DNA from: Pseudomonas fluorescens
Lineage (GTDB): Bacteria > Pseudomonadota > Gammaproteobacteria > Pseudomonadales > Pseudomonadaceae
NCBI RefSeq assembly: GCF_001307155.1
Contig: NZ_CP012830.1
Span: 1,054,001-1,118,000, forward strand
DNA: 64,000 bases
Direction: 5' to 3'
Shown in pieces: positions 42,289 to 52,491 of the stretch. The stretch's first letter is position 1, and the number at the start of each line of letters is the position of its first letter. The notes beneath the pieces were generated by a model. The model had not been told where the DNA came from. It was given only the letters and a program-made list of their open reading frames with translations, and did no database searches. Both the position numbers and the translations under genes were made by a program.

Positions 42289-43152
42289 ATGGATCGAACC
42301 GAACTGGCACCAGCCACCGACTGGGTCGTGCGAAACGCTCAACCAGGGCGAGTTGAGCGAATCGAAGCCTGGTTCGGCGGTCATGGCTACGATCCGCACC
42401 GCCACGATACCTACTCCATTGGTCGAACACTCTCGGGCGTGCAGAGTTTTCACTACAAGGGCGCACTGCGCCACGGTTTGCCGGGAAACACGCTAATACT
42501 GCACCCGGATGAACTGCATGACGGCATGGCGGGAACAGAGGCGGGTTTCCGCTATCGTATGGCCTATGTTGATCCGGCCCTGATTCAGCAAGTACTGGGT
42601 GGTGAACCATTGCCATACATTGTCGGCGGGCTGTCGAACGACCCTCGCCTGTATCAGGCCAGTGAATCTTTTGTGCAGGCAATGGATCATCCTCTCGACG
42701 CGCTGGAAGAACAGGACGCACTGTTTGATCTGGCAACTGCATTACGGGCGGTCGCAGGTAAACCGCGCGGGCGCAAGCGCCTGGATTACCGGGCTACCGA
42801 GCGGGCAAGGGAATTCATCATGGCTCATCTTCACCTGAGCATTACCCTGGAGATGCTTGAGCACATTAGCGGGCGCGAACGCTGGAGCCTCTCCCGAGAC
42901 TTCAGGGTCTTGTATGGCACCAGTCCTTACCGGTTCGTGACCTTGCGTCGTCTGGATCAATTCCGCGCATTGATCCTGGATGGATTCACGCTGGTGGATG
43001 CCGCTCTTGCGGCCGGCTTCCATGACCAGAGCCATATGACACGGCACTTCACTCGTTGTTATGGCGTCCCCCCATCGTCTTGGCTAGAACGCATCCGAGC
43101 ACACCGTCAACTTGCAGGATCGTACAAGAATGCCTCAGCGCTCCTTCGCTAG
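42289..43152 (+). CDS. AraC-family regulator with cupin sensor
   Basis: The 287-aa protein starts at ATG 42289. The N-terminal AraC-binding cupin (about 20-100: PHRHDTYSIGRTLSGVQSF, LHPDELHDG) precedes a C-terminal HTH (about 185-285: LEMLEHISGRERWSLSRDF and LVDAALAAGFHDQSHMTRHF). A small cupin gene follows 32 bp downstream on the same strand, so the two form one unit. It lies just behind decayed integrase DNA, which suggests acquisition by transfer. Confidence 0.9.
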   Translation: MDRTELAPATDWVVRNAQPGRVERIEAWFGGHGYDPHRHDTYSIGRTLSGVQSFHYKGALRHGLPGNTLILHPDELHDGMAGTEAGFRYRMAYVDPALIQQVLGGEPLPYIVGGLSNDPRLYQASESFVQAMDHPLDALEEQDALFDLATALRAVAGKPRGRKRLDYRATERAREFIMAHLHLSITLEMLEHISGRERWSLSRDFRVLYGTSPYRFVTLRRLDQFRALILDGFTLVDAALAAGFHDQSHMTRHFTRCYGVPPSSWLERIRAHRQLAGSYKNASALLR

Positions 43153-43184
43153 GCTGACGACTCCCGTTTGATAGAGGATCCGTC

Positions 43185-43571
43185 ATGCACCACGCCCATA
43201 ACGAACCGAACTTGCAAGCCATTAACCTCGCGCACAAAGCCTCGCTCATAGATCAGCAATGGAGCCCGCGGGTCGTCGCCGAAATGAACGACTACCAGTT
43301 CAAGGTCGTGCGCATCGAAGGCGAGTTCATTTGGCATTCCCACCCTGAGACCGACGAGGCATTTCTCGTGATCGAGGGAAAGCTGCGTATCGACCTACCC
43401 CATGGCTGCGTATACGTAGGTCCAGGCGAGTTGTATGTCGTGCCACGAGGAGTGGAGCACAGAACAGCCGCAGAAGGTGAGGCAAGACTGATGATGATCG
43501 AACCTCGTGGGATACTGAATACGGGCCATGAAGGTGGAGAGCGCACGGCCAACAACGACATTTGGATCTAA
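43185..43571 (+). CDS. Small cupin protein
   Basis: The 128-aa single-domain cupin has metal-ligand motifs WHSHPETDEAFLVIEG and GELYVVPRGVEHR. It follows an AraC gene by 32 bp, probably as its target or co-transcribed partner. Its activity may be isomerase or dioxygenase-like; the family does not decide. Confidence 0.88.
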   Translation: MHHAHNEPNLQAINLAHKASLIDQQWSPRVVAEMNDYQFKVVRIEGEFIWHSHPETDEAFLVIEGKLRIDLPHGCVYVGPGELYVVPRGVEHRTAAEGEARLMMIEPRGILNTGHEGGERTANNDIWI

Positions 43572-43699
43572 ATAGCTGGCGCCGTCTCGCCTGGGTTTGA
43601 CGGCGCTCGCCTTTCACAGAAGATCTTTGCCAGTCTTGTGCAGCGAATGGCGATTTTCAGCCCCGGCTGCGTAAAAACGTTTTTGGGTAACCGCAGTGG

Positions 43700-43775
43700 A
43701 TGATCCAGGGCCAGTTAAAAACTGTTACCTATGTGCTTGAACCGTTTTGTTACCTATGTGGGTCAGTCATACCGC
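43700..43775. mobile_element. Possible insertion-sequence end debris
   Basis: The 12-bp string gttacctatgtg occurs twice, at 43725 and 43751, in direct orientation. Similar terminal strings occur at the ends of IS elements in Pseudomonas. No transposase frame survives. The assignment is weak. Confidence 0.3.
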
Positions 43776-43786
43776 TGCGATTTTTT

Positions 43787-45331
43787 TCAGTCCTTCGGTT
43801 GTTGCCGTAACACCAGCGCTGCCAACCCACACAGGGTCAGGGCAATACAGGACACATAAAACGCATCGCTGTACGCCATCAGGTACGCCTCACGGCGCAC
43901 GGTGTGAATCAGGCCCTCGATCACTTGTTGTTGAGCGGGCAAAAGCTGGTTGAATACGAACGCCTCGCTGTCCGCCATGCCAATGCGCAGGCGCTCCTGA
44001 AGGGAAGGGGAAAATAAGGTGATGGACTCTCCTACCCGCTCGGAATGAAAGCGTTCGCGCAGAGCGACGACCTGCGTCAGCCCTGCAGTGCCTACGGCAC
44101 CGCCGAGGTTGCGCAACATGGAGAACAATGCAGAAGCGGAGCCTGCTTCACTTTTGGCCAACCCGGAAACCGCCAGTACCGAGAGAGCCACCATGATCAG
44201 GGGCTGTCCGATGCCCCGCACCACGGTGGAAGGAATGATCACGTTGGCCGCGCTGTCGACGTTCAGGTGCGCACCGAGATAGCAACCCAAGGCCATGATG
44301 AAAAACCCGCAGGCGACCATGACTTTAGGGTTCAGCCACTTCATCAGGCGCGGCATGAACGGCGCCAGCACCAGTTGCACCATGCCGTAGGCAATCAGAC
44401 TGATGCCAATTTCTCTGGCGTTATACCCCTGCAGTTGGGAAAGGTAGTTGGGGACCAGGAACACGAGGCCGAAGGTAGCTCCGCCGAAAATGAACATTGC
44501 CGCGCTGGCCACCCCGAAGTTGTAGCTTTTGAGCAAGCGCAGGTTGATAAAGGAACGGCTGCCGTACAGCTGTGACAGTACGAAGTACAACAGTGCCACG
44601 CCGGCTATCACCGACATCCAGACAATAAAGTCAGAGCCGAACCAATCCTTGCGGCCGCCTTCTTCAAGGACAATCTGCAATCCGCCCAAGCCGACGATCA
44701 TGGCGGTAATACCGCCCCAGTCGCCGCGCTTGAGCAAGCTCAATTGCATGGGTTTCGCGTCGATTGACCACGCCACCGCCAGCAGCAAAAGAATGCCCGG
44801 AGCCAGCTGTAGATAGAAGATCCAGCGCCAGGAATAGGCGTCGGTCAGCCAGCCGCCGATGGACGGCCCGGCCGCCTGGGCAACGCTGTTGGACAGGGCG
44901 AACAACGCCATGCCCATCGCAATCCTGCTGGGCGGCAGCTCGGTGATGATCAACTGAAATGACAAGGGAATCAGCACCGCGCCGGCAGCCCCCTGAATCA
45001 CCCGAATAATAATCATCACCTCAAGGTTCGGTGCCCAGGAACAGGCAATGGATGCCACTAGAAATACACATGAGCCCACAAGCATCACGCGACGCAGGGA
45101 GAATACCTGCACCAGCCAGGCGGTCAGCGGGATCATCACGATTTCTGCGACCAGGTAAGCAGTGGAAATCCAGGACCCCTCCTCGAAGGTCGCCCCCAAT
45201 GAGCCTTCGATTTCCGGCAGCGCCGCGCTCGTCACATGGACGTTCATGCCTGCCATGAAACAACCGAACAGCCCTCCGATCACCGCAACCCATGCGCGAA
45301 AGGAAACCGCTTTCTCTTCGGCGTCAGTCAT
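43787..45331 (-). CDS. emrB: MFS DHA2 drug exporter (EmrB-type)
   Basis: The 514-aa protein has about 14 membrane segments. The DHA2 signature LPEIEGSLGATFEEGSWISTAYLVAEIVMIPLTAWL appears near residues 35-70 in pieces, and SWRWIFYLQLAPG follows the fourth helix. It exports drugs with an HlyD adaptor and an outer-membrane factor, both encoded upstream. Its start overlaps the adaptor gene by 8 bp. Confidence 0.92.
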   Translation of the reverse strand: MTDAEEKAVSFRAWVAVIGGLFGCFMAGMNVHVTSAALPEIEGSLGATFEEGSWISTAYLVAEIVMIPLTAWLVQVFSLRRVMLVGSCVFLVASIACSWAPNLEVMIIIRVIQGAAGAVLIPLSFQLIITELPPSRIAMGMALFALSNSVAQAAGPSIGGWLTDAYSWRWIFYLQLAPGILLLLAVAWSIDAKPMQLSLLKRGDWGGITAMIVGLGGLQIVLEEGGRKDWFGSDFIVWMSVIAGVALLYFVLSQLYGSRSFINLRLLKSYNFGVASAAMFIFGGATFGLVFLVPNYLSQLQGYNAREIGISLIAYGMVQLVLAPFMPRLMKWLNPKVMVACGFFIMALGCYLGAHLNVDSAANVIIPSTVVRGIGQPLIMVALSVLAVSGLAKSEAGSASALFSMLRNLGGAVGTAGLTQVVALRERFHSERVGESITLFSPSLQERLRIGMADSEAFVFNQLLPAQQQVIEGLIHTVRREAYLMAYSDAFYVSCIALTLCGLAALVLRQQPKD

Positions 45332-46496
45332 GCGAATCGCCCTGCCCGGCTGGGTGGGTGTCGACGGTCGTGATCACGGACATGCCCGGCAGAATGGGGC
45401 CGCCGTCATCGTGCTGATCAATCACAATCTTCACGGGAAAACGCTGCACGATCTTGGTGAAGTTACCGGTGGCGTTGTCCGAGGGCAGCAAGGCAAACAT
45501 CGCACCCGAACCCGGCGAGAAACTGACTACGTGGCCCTTGAGCTTGCGCCCCGAATAGCTGTCGACACTGATATCAACCGCTTGTCCGGCGCGCATGTCG
45601 CGCAGCTGGGTTTCCTTGTAGTTGGCCACCACGTAGGCCTGCTGCGTTGGCACCACCGCCAGCAGCGGCAACCCCGGCGCCACATATTGGCGAGTACGCA
45701 CCTTGCGCTGCCCCACGACACCGTCGATCGGCGAGCGGATCAACGTATCCTCCAAAGCGTTAGTCGCCAGGCTCAACTGAGCCTGAGCCTGGCTGCGCCG
45801 GGCGATCTTTTGCTTGAGTGAGGCTTCAGCCATTTGACGCCGGGTAATGGCGACATTCAACCGAGTATCTTGCTGACGCTGCATCGCCTGGGAAATGTCC
45901 ACCGCGGCATTGGCCTGGGCGTAGCTGGCGGCTGCACTTTCCAAACGCTGGGCACTGGCGGCGTGTTCGCGGACCAAGCCTTCGTAGCGTTGCTCATCGA
46001 GGCTCGCGCGACGCCGCTCGGCATGCGCGCTGCGCAGGCGAGCGTCAGCTTGGGTAAGGCCGGCCTTCTGCTGGGCGATCAGGCTGTCGGTGACTTGCAG
46101 GTTGGCCTGCTGCGCTGCCACCGATGCTTCAGTTTCAGCCAATTCGGCGCGCGCCTGTTCCAGCCGCGCCAGATAGTCTCTATCCTCGATGCGCACAAGC
46201 ACATCCCCGCGCTTGACGGGCTGATCATCCTCCACCAGCACTTGAGCCACGTATCCGGAAATCCGGGGGCTGATGGGAATCCAATCAGCACGCACATACG
46301 CATCATCGGTCTGCTCCAGGTAACGGCCGACTGTCATCCAATACATGCCGAACGCCACCGCCCCGACCAACACCGCGCCACCTCCCAGCAGGATCAGAGT
46401 TCTTTTGCGACGCTGCTTACGCTCATGCATGAGCTGCTGGATCACACTCTCATGCTCATGCTGGAAAGCGGTTTTATCATCAACGGCGATATTCAT
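45324..46496 (-). CDS. emrA: HlyD-family adaptor (EmrA-type)
   Basis: The 390-aa periplasmic adaptor has one N-terminal membrane helix (LILLGGGAVLVGAVAFGMYW), a lipoyl half (YVAQVLVEDDQPVKRGDVLVRIED), a long coiled-coil hairpin, and the second lipoyl half (TLIRSPIDGVVGQRKVRT). It overlaps the OMF gene by 4 bp and EmrB by 8 bp. It links the MFS pump to the outer-membrane channel. Confidence 0.92.
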   Translation of the reverse strand: MNIAVDDKTAFQHEHESVIQQLMHERKQRRKRTLILLGGGAVLVGAVAFGMYWMTVGRYLEQTDDAYVRADWIPISPRISGYVAQVLVEDDQPVKRGDVLVRIEDRDYLARLEQARAELAETEASVAAQQANLQVTDSLIAQQKAGLTQADARLRSAHAERRRASLDEQRYEGLVREHAASAQRLESAAASYAQANAAVDISQAMQRQQDTRLNVAITRRQMAEASLKQKIARRSQAQAQLSLATNALEDTLIRSPIDGVVGQRKVRTRQYVAPGLPLLAVVPTQQAYVVANYKETQLRDMRAGQAVDISVDSYSGRKLKGHVVSFSPGSGAMFALLPSDNATGNFTKIVQRFPVKIVIDQHDDGGPILPGMSVITTVDTHPAGQGDSHD

Positions 46497-47995
46497 GGCT
46501 GGGTACCGGAAAAGGTGAGGGGAGCGTGAGAAGGCGCATCGACCGGGATATCAGAGGAAGACGACTGCCAACCGCCGCCGAGGGCGCTAAATAGAGCGAT
46601 CTGGCGCTGCAGCAAACGGCCATCTGCATCGGCGCGCGTGGCCTGCAAGCGAATCAGCTCGCGCTCACTGTCCAGCACGTCAAGGAAGTCGATAGACCCG
46701 GCGTTGTAATTGAGCTGGGCCAACTTGTAGGCCTGGCGACTGCTGTCCAGCGCCTGACTCAAGGCTGCGTGGCGCTGCCGCTCTCCGTCATACAAAGCCA
46801 AGGCCTGACGCACTTCCTTGAGGGCCTTGAGCACACTGGCCTCGAATTGCGCCACGTCGACCTGCTCGAGTGCCCGGGCCTGGTTGACCCGTGCGCGATT
46901 GACTCGCCAGTTGGGAAACTGCCAGGAAATCAGCGGACCGATACCAAACATCACCGCGCTGCTGTCTCCCAGCTCATGGGGTGTGTGGCTGGATGAGGAC
47001 ACCGAAGCGCCAAAGGTCACCTTCGGGTACAGATCGGCCTGAACAATATCCACCTGCAGCGAAGCCGCTTGCAGCACTCGCTCGGCCTGGCGAATATCAG
47101 GGCGACGCGCCAGCAGTTGCCAGCCATCCCCCACGGGAAGCGCAGCATTGAGCTTCGGCACCACTTCACAGGTCGCCGCGCCAGAGTCCTGCTCCAGATC
47201 GGCCACACCGGTCAACATCGCCAGTTCGTACAGCGCTGCTTGCCGACGCGCCTCCAGCATTGGCAGAAGGGCCAGGGTTTCCCCCTGCAACGCCTGCATC
47301 CGAACATATTCAAAATCAGTCACCACACCGGCCTGACGCTGACGGTCAATCAACGCCAGACTTTGACCAACCACTTCCAGTGAATGGCGCTCGACCTTGG
47401 CCCGTGCGCCCAAGACACAAGCATTCACATAGGCCCGGGTGGTTTGCGCCACGATCGTGATGCGCAACAAGTCTTCAGCATCCTGTGCGGCAGCGGCCTG
47501 AACCTGAGCTCGCTCGATGGCGTGCTGAACCTGGCCCCAGATATCAACTTGATACGCCAATTCGAAGCCGGGATTGAACGCCCATTGAGACGGGGCGTGG
47601 CTGTCGGTGGCCTTGGCGAGTGTCTGGTCATCGGTAGTTTTGCCATAGGCGGCTCCCAGTGACGCTTGAGTGGACGGCCAGCGCTCGGCATCGGCCTGCA
47701 TGATCCCGGCCAGCATCGATTGAACGTGGGCCTGGGCGGCCGCCAGATCTCGGTTGTGCTCCAGCGCCTGCTGCACCAGCGCATCGAGTTTCGGATCGTT
47801 GTACAACTGCCACCAACGTTCGGGCAACGCCTGGGCTGAAACGCCTTGGGGCAGGTGGCTCAGGGCATTGATGCGCTCCGGGTGCGGCTGCGCCGGCTGA
47901 TGAGTCGTCCATGCGGCACAGCCAGCCAAGACAATAGAGGCCATGCCCACAAGCGAAAGACGGCCGTGCCACGCGGTAAAAAAGGGCGAACGCAT
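46493..47995 (-). CDS. NodT-type outer-membrane lipoprotein of the EmrAB pump
   Basis: The 500-aa OMF starts at ATG 47995. A signal peptide with lipobox (IVLAGC) precedes the family pattern (RWWQLYNDPKLDALVQQALEHNRDLAAA). A longer ORF to 48142 has no good start. The order OMF-EmrA-EmrB with overlapping starts shows one operon. An AraC regulator lies directly upstream on the same strand. Confidence 0.92.
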   Translation of the reverse strand: MRSPFFTAWHGRLSLVGMASIVLAGCAAWTTHQPAQPHPERINALSHLPQGVSAQALPERWWQLYNDPKLDALVQQALEHNRDLAAAQAHVQSMLAGIMQADAERWPSTQASLGAAYGKTTDDQTLAKATDSHAPSQWAFNPGFELAYQVDIWGQVQHAIERAQVQAAAAQDAEDLLRITIVAQTTRAYVNACVLGARAKVERHSLEVVGQSLALIDRQRQAGVVTDFEYVRMQALQGETLALLPMLEARRQAALYELAMLTGVADLEQDSGAATCEVVPKLNAALPVGDGWQLLARRPDIRQAERVLQAASLQVDIVQADLYPKVTFGASVSSSSHTPHELGDSSAVMFGIGPLISWQFPNWRVNRARVNQARALEQVDVAQFEASVLKALKEVRQALALYDGERQRHAALSQALDSSRQAYKLAQLNYNAGSIDFLDVLDSERELIRLQATRADADGRLLQRQIALFSALGGGWQSSSSDIPVDAPSHAPLTFSGTQP

Positions 47996-48199
47996 CGCAG
48001 AAATCCAGAGTTCTGAGTAGGGATGCAGGTTATGAGAGCGCAGGTCTGCGCTTCTCCCGAGTTCCAGACAACTGTCGTTTCGATTGAGACAACATGCCCT
48101 TCGCGACCGCCTTGAGAGCTCCCGAGCCGCAGGCAAGCGCAAGCATGGCCCACATAAAGTGAGCCATGCTCTGTAAGGATTGCTGACTACAGGAGGAAG
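47996..48199 (-). promoter_or_regulatory. Gap between AraC gene and the efflux operon
   Basis: This 204-bp space probably holds the efflux promoter. No clear operator or terminator was found by eye. Confidence 0.4.
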
Positions 48200-48940
48200 C
48201 TACGCCGAACGGCAGTGGCTCGGAGTGAAGCCCATGGTGCGCTTGAACATGGCGGCGAATGCGCTGGGGCTTTGGTAACCATGTTCCAGTGCCACATCCA
48301 GAATCGACACGCCAGAAGCCAACCGCTGCAGGCAGAGAAGCAACCGGGTGCGCTTGCGCCACTCCCCATAGCTCATGCCCAGTTCTTTCTGGAACAGGCG
48401 AGCCAGGGTGCGAGAGCTCATGTTGAGCTGTTCAGCCCAACTCTCCAGCTTCGAGTCCTGAGATGGATTATCGATGAAGCCGGCGCACAGCAACTTGAGC
48501 CGAGGCTCGGTAGGGATCGGTACATGAGCCAGCACCTTCTGTGCCCTGTCGAGCTCCGAGAAGATCAGCTCGACAATCTGTGCATGGCGCGCCAAAGCAC
48601 CTTTATCGTCGGACTGATCGCCAGCCGCTACGATCAGCTCACGCAGCAGCGGCGAAACCTTGATGACTTGACACTCTTGCGTCAGAACGTCGTGGGCGCC
48701 AGGCGTAATCAGCAAGGTGCGCATGCGTACCTCGCCAGTCATGCGAATCTCGTGCTCCATACCCGAGGGTACCCACAGCGCATGACCGGAAGGCACCACC
48801 CAAGTCGTCCCGGAGACCGAGACCAGCATCACGCCACTGATGGCGTACACCAACTGCCCTTCGGCATGCCGATGCGAAGCCACTATGTCCCCATGACCGT
48901 AGTTACCGGCGAGCGTCGCCAGGGCTGTACGCGCAGTCAT
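48200..48940 (-). CDS. AraC-family regulator upstream of the EmrAB operon
   Basis: The 246-aa protein starts at ATG 48940; the TTG six codons earlier is less likely. An AraC-type cupin ([20 protein letters not shown]) precedes the HTH domain ([38 protein letters not shown]). It probably controls the OMF-EmrA-EmrB operon downstream. The 3' part of a broken leuA copy lies immediately upstream. Confidence 0.9.
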   Translation of the reverse strand: MTARTALATLAGNYGHGDIVASHRHAEGQLVYAISGVMLVSVSGTTWVVPSGHALWVPSGMEHEIRMTGEVRMRTLLITPGAHDVLTQECQVIKVSPLLRELIVAAGDQSDDKGALARHAQIVELIFSELDRAQKVLAHVPIPTEPRLKLLCAGFIDNPSQDSKLESWAEQLNMSSRTLARLFQKELGMSYGEWRKRTRLLLCLQRLASGVSILDVALEHGYQSPSAFAAMFKRTMGFTPSHCRSA

Positions 48941-49170
48941 GTCAGCAAGGCACTGCAACGTTCATTACGCTGAGCAGCCCAAGGTGCGACGCACGATTGA
49001 CAGCGCTTGCGTTCGGCATTCATTGGCTCAATCAAGGCCTGATTGCCGTCGCGCATATCGACGCTGCACCACGTAGGCGCAACTGACTGGACGTTGCCGG
49101 GCCATGCGCGGTCTGGCAGGTCTACCGTGGTGAAATGTCGATATTTGCTGGAAGGGTCCTTGAGCATCAT
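48937..49170 (-). pseudogene. leuA: Truncated leuA (2-isopropylmalate synthase) 5' fragment
   Basis: The frame from ATG 49170 or 49167 reads [20 protein letters not shown] followed by [26 protein letters not shown] and then unrelated residues to a stop. This matches the N terminus of LeuA, whose active-site DLRDGNQ is present, but the enzyme needs over 500 residues. An AAGGAG site and an upstream leader remain. A junction at about 48995 joins this scrap to the DNA in front of the AraC gene. It cannot be functional as an enzyme. Confidence 0.8.
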
Positions 49171-49735
49171 AGCGCTTCTCCTTTTTAGAACAGTCCGTCT
49201 GACGGCAGGCTCGGCACCTGCCGCCATCGATCACTGGATCAAATACTAAACGAACATGGTTTGACACAAATTGTGTTCTCACACTCAGAACATCAAAAAA
49301 ATCACAATTTTCACTAAAAATATTAAATTCATGAGTTCTTTATGCTTGAGCATGGCAAAAAAGCACAATTTGAATTCTGAAAGGAGGGAGTTCAGCTACA
49401 TTGCCAGATCGCTGCAGTCCAATGACCGCGAAGCTCTTGTGGTCAAGTGGAGTGCAGTTCCGCACCTTGTGTTTGTGACACTCAGGACTCGTGCCTACGC
49501 AAACGTCACGGGTGTCTATACGGAGCAATCAGCAGCCAGATGCGAAATACTCCTGAAGCTCCATACACTCTCTCGCCATAACTCAGCAGGTGCTCGGACG
49601 ATAGCAAAGGACCGCGTCTGCAAGCTTGCATGTGGTTCGAAATGAGCTCAAAGAAAGTAAAAAAAGTTACTATCTGCAACTACCTGAATACACTCGTAAA
49701 TATCGCATATAACAGTTAAGAAGGATCCGTAAGCG
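49171..49735. other. Gene-poor region before the hopJ-like gene
   Basis: No real gene is seen here. A 124-codon plus-strand frame (49271-49645) has poor codon usage and no family resemblance. The left part should be the old promoter of the leuA copy. A short palindrome, acacaaattgtgt, is at 49264-49276. The AT content is high around 49255-49380. Confidence 0.55.
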
Positions 49736-50074
49736 ATGACCGATCTGAACACCCTGCGCGCCAGCCTCAAGAGCGGTGAACACGCCTTCGCCGATACCCT
49801 GGCGTTCATCGCCGCTGGCTATGATTACCAGCCTCAAGCCTTCAACAATGGTGGCGTGGAAAACGCCGCCGGACAGAACGAAGGCTCGTGCAAGACCCTC
49901 GGCCTGGCGCTGCTGGAAGGCTTGAGCGATGAAGAAGCGCTGCTGGCGTTTGGTGAGCATTACCGCTCGGTGGTTGCTACGCCGGATGGCAGCGACCATG
50001 GCAACATCCGCGCGTTGATTGCGCAGGGTTTGGCTGGGGTGAAGTTCACAGCGCAGCCACTGACCCGTCGCTGA
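49736..50074 (+). CDS. HopJ-type III effector family protein
   Basis: The 112-aa protein matches the HopJ family: FADTLAFIAAGYDYQPQAF, NEGSCKTLGLALLEGLSDEE and FGEHYRSVVATPDGSDHGNI. Despite its name this family is common in non-pathogenic pseudomonads and other proteobacteria, so secretion is not implied. AAGGA lies 8 bases before the ATG. A REPIN and a bidirectional terminator follow. Confidence 0.9.
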   Translation: MTDLNTLRASLKSGEHAFADTLAFIAAGYDYQPQAFNNGGVENAAGQNEGSCKTLGLALLEGLSDEEALLAFGEHYRSVVATPDGSDHGNIRALIAQGLAGVKFTAQPLTRR

Positions 50075-50097
50075 TTTCCAGATTGGATGCAACACCC

Positions 50098-50184
50098 TGT
50101 GGGAGCTTGCTCGCGATGGCTGCGTCACATTCAAAACTGATGTCGACTGATACATCGCTATCGCGAGCAAGCTCGGCTCCCACA
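50098..50184. repeat. REPIN between the hopJ-like gene and trxB
   Basis: Inverted REP sequences tgtgggagcttgctcgcgat at 50098 and the inverse at 50160-50184 flank a short spacer. It is a different REP class from the triplicated one at 17.7-18.3 kb. Confidence 0.8.
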
Positions 50185-50198
50185 AAAGCAGTGGGTAC

Positions 50199-50225
50199 AA
50201 AAAAACCGGCCGAGGCCGGTTTTTT
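50199..50225. terminator. Bidirectional terminator between hopJ-like gene and trxB
   Basis: aaaaaaccggcc and ggccggtttttt form a symmetric hairpin with A- and T-runs, so it can stop transcription from both convergent genes. Confidence 0.85.
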
Positions 50226-50238
50226 CATTTCAACGATT

Positions 50239-51516
<1,278 letters not shown>

Positions 51517-52272
51517 ATGCCCGCCCCCGTTCTGTCCGGCCCGCAATACCTGCGCGAAGGCCTGAAGCTGGTCTTGAGTCCCGGCCTGCGTTTGTTCGTG
51601 TTGTTGCCGCTGGTCATCAACCTGGTGCTGTTCGTCGGATTGATTTATTTCGCCGGCCATCAGTTCAGCCTGTGGGTCGACACCCTGATGCCTTCACTGC
51701 CGAGCTGGCTGAGTTTTCTCAGCTATGTACTTTGGCCGTTGTTCGTCGTTCTGGTGGCGCTGATGGTGTTTTTCACCTTCACCATGCTCGCCAACGTGAT
51801 CGCCGCGCCCTTCAACGGTTTTCTCGCGGAGAAAGTCGAAGTGGTGGTGCGTGGCACTGATGACTTCCCGACCTTCAGTTGGAGCGAACTGATCGCGATG
51901 ATCCCGCGCACGTTCGCCCGGGAAATGCGCAAACTCGGCTACTTCCTGCCCAGGGCCCTCGCGTTGCTGATCCTTTCATTCATCCCGGTGGTCAACCTGG
52001 TCGCTGCCCCACTATGGCTGGCGTTTGGCGTATGGATGATGGCAATCCAGTACATCGACTACCCGGCGGATAACCACAAACTCGGCTGGAACGAGATGCT
52101 CGCCTGGCTGCGCCAGAAACGCTGGCAGAGCATGAGTTTTGGCGGGATCGTCTATCTGGCGCTGCTGATCCCGCTGGTCAACATCCTGATGATGCCGGCG
52201 GCCGTGGCTGGCGCGACGTTGTTTTGGGTGCGTGAGCGTGGGGACCATGCACTGAAGAAAAACTCCGCCTGA
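51517..52272 (+). CDS. cysZ: CysZ sulfate transporter
   Basis: The 251-aa protein is read from ATG 51517 ([20 protein letters not shown]) with GGAG upstream; the longer frame from 51286 runs into non-coding DNA. It has about four to six membrane segments in the CysZ pattern ([39 protein letters not shown]). CysZ takes up sulfate for cysteine synthesis. A hairpin terminator follows. Confidence 0.92.
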   Translation: MPAPVLSGPQYLREGLKLVLSPGLRLFVLLPLVINLVLFVGLIYFAGHQFSLWVDTLMPSLPSWLSFLSYVLWPLFVVLVALMVFFTFTMLANVIAAPFNGFLAEKVEVVVRGTDDFPTFSWSELIAMIPRTFAREMRKLGYFLPRALALLILSFIPVVNLVAAPLWLAFGVWMMAIQYIDYPADNHKLGWNEMLAWLRQKRWQSMSFGGIVYLALLIPLVNILMMPAAVAGATLFWVRERGDHALKKNSA

Positions 52273-52337
52273 GCAAGAACCGCTGCCGCAGCCGAGCCGC
52301 GGACGGTTGCGTAACGGGCGACGCAGCACTTAAAAAG

Positions 52338-52370
52338 AAGCCCACGCAATGATCTTGCGTGGGCTTTTGT
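52338..52370 (+). terminator. Intrinsic terminator after cysZ
   Basis: A perfect 12-bp stem (aagcccacgcaa/ttgcgtgggctt) with a 5-base loop is followed by ttgttt. It lies about 66 bases past the cysZ stop. Confidence 0.85.
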
Positions 52371-52491
52371 TTGAGCAGGTTCTGCTCGATGCCATTGATC
52401 GGTGGCCGGCGACTTGCCTGTCATCATCTGCAGCAAGAGCCCGATGACGGATCAAGTACGAACTGGAAATCGCCGCTCAAAACGACCGTAT

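Noticed and set aside
49271..49645. 124-codon plus-strand ORF
   Set aside because: AT-rich start, no known domain and atypical codons; I treat the region as non-coding.
49736..50074. Evidence for a type III secretion system from the HopJ-like protein
   Set aside because: The family is widespread in strains without such a system, and no secretion genes are near.
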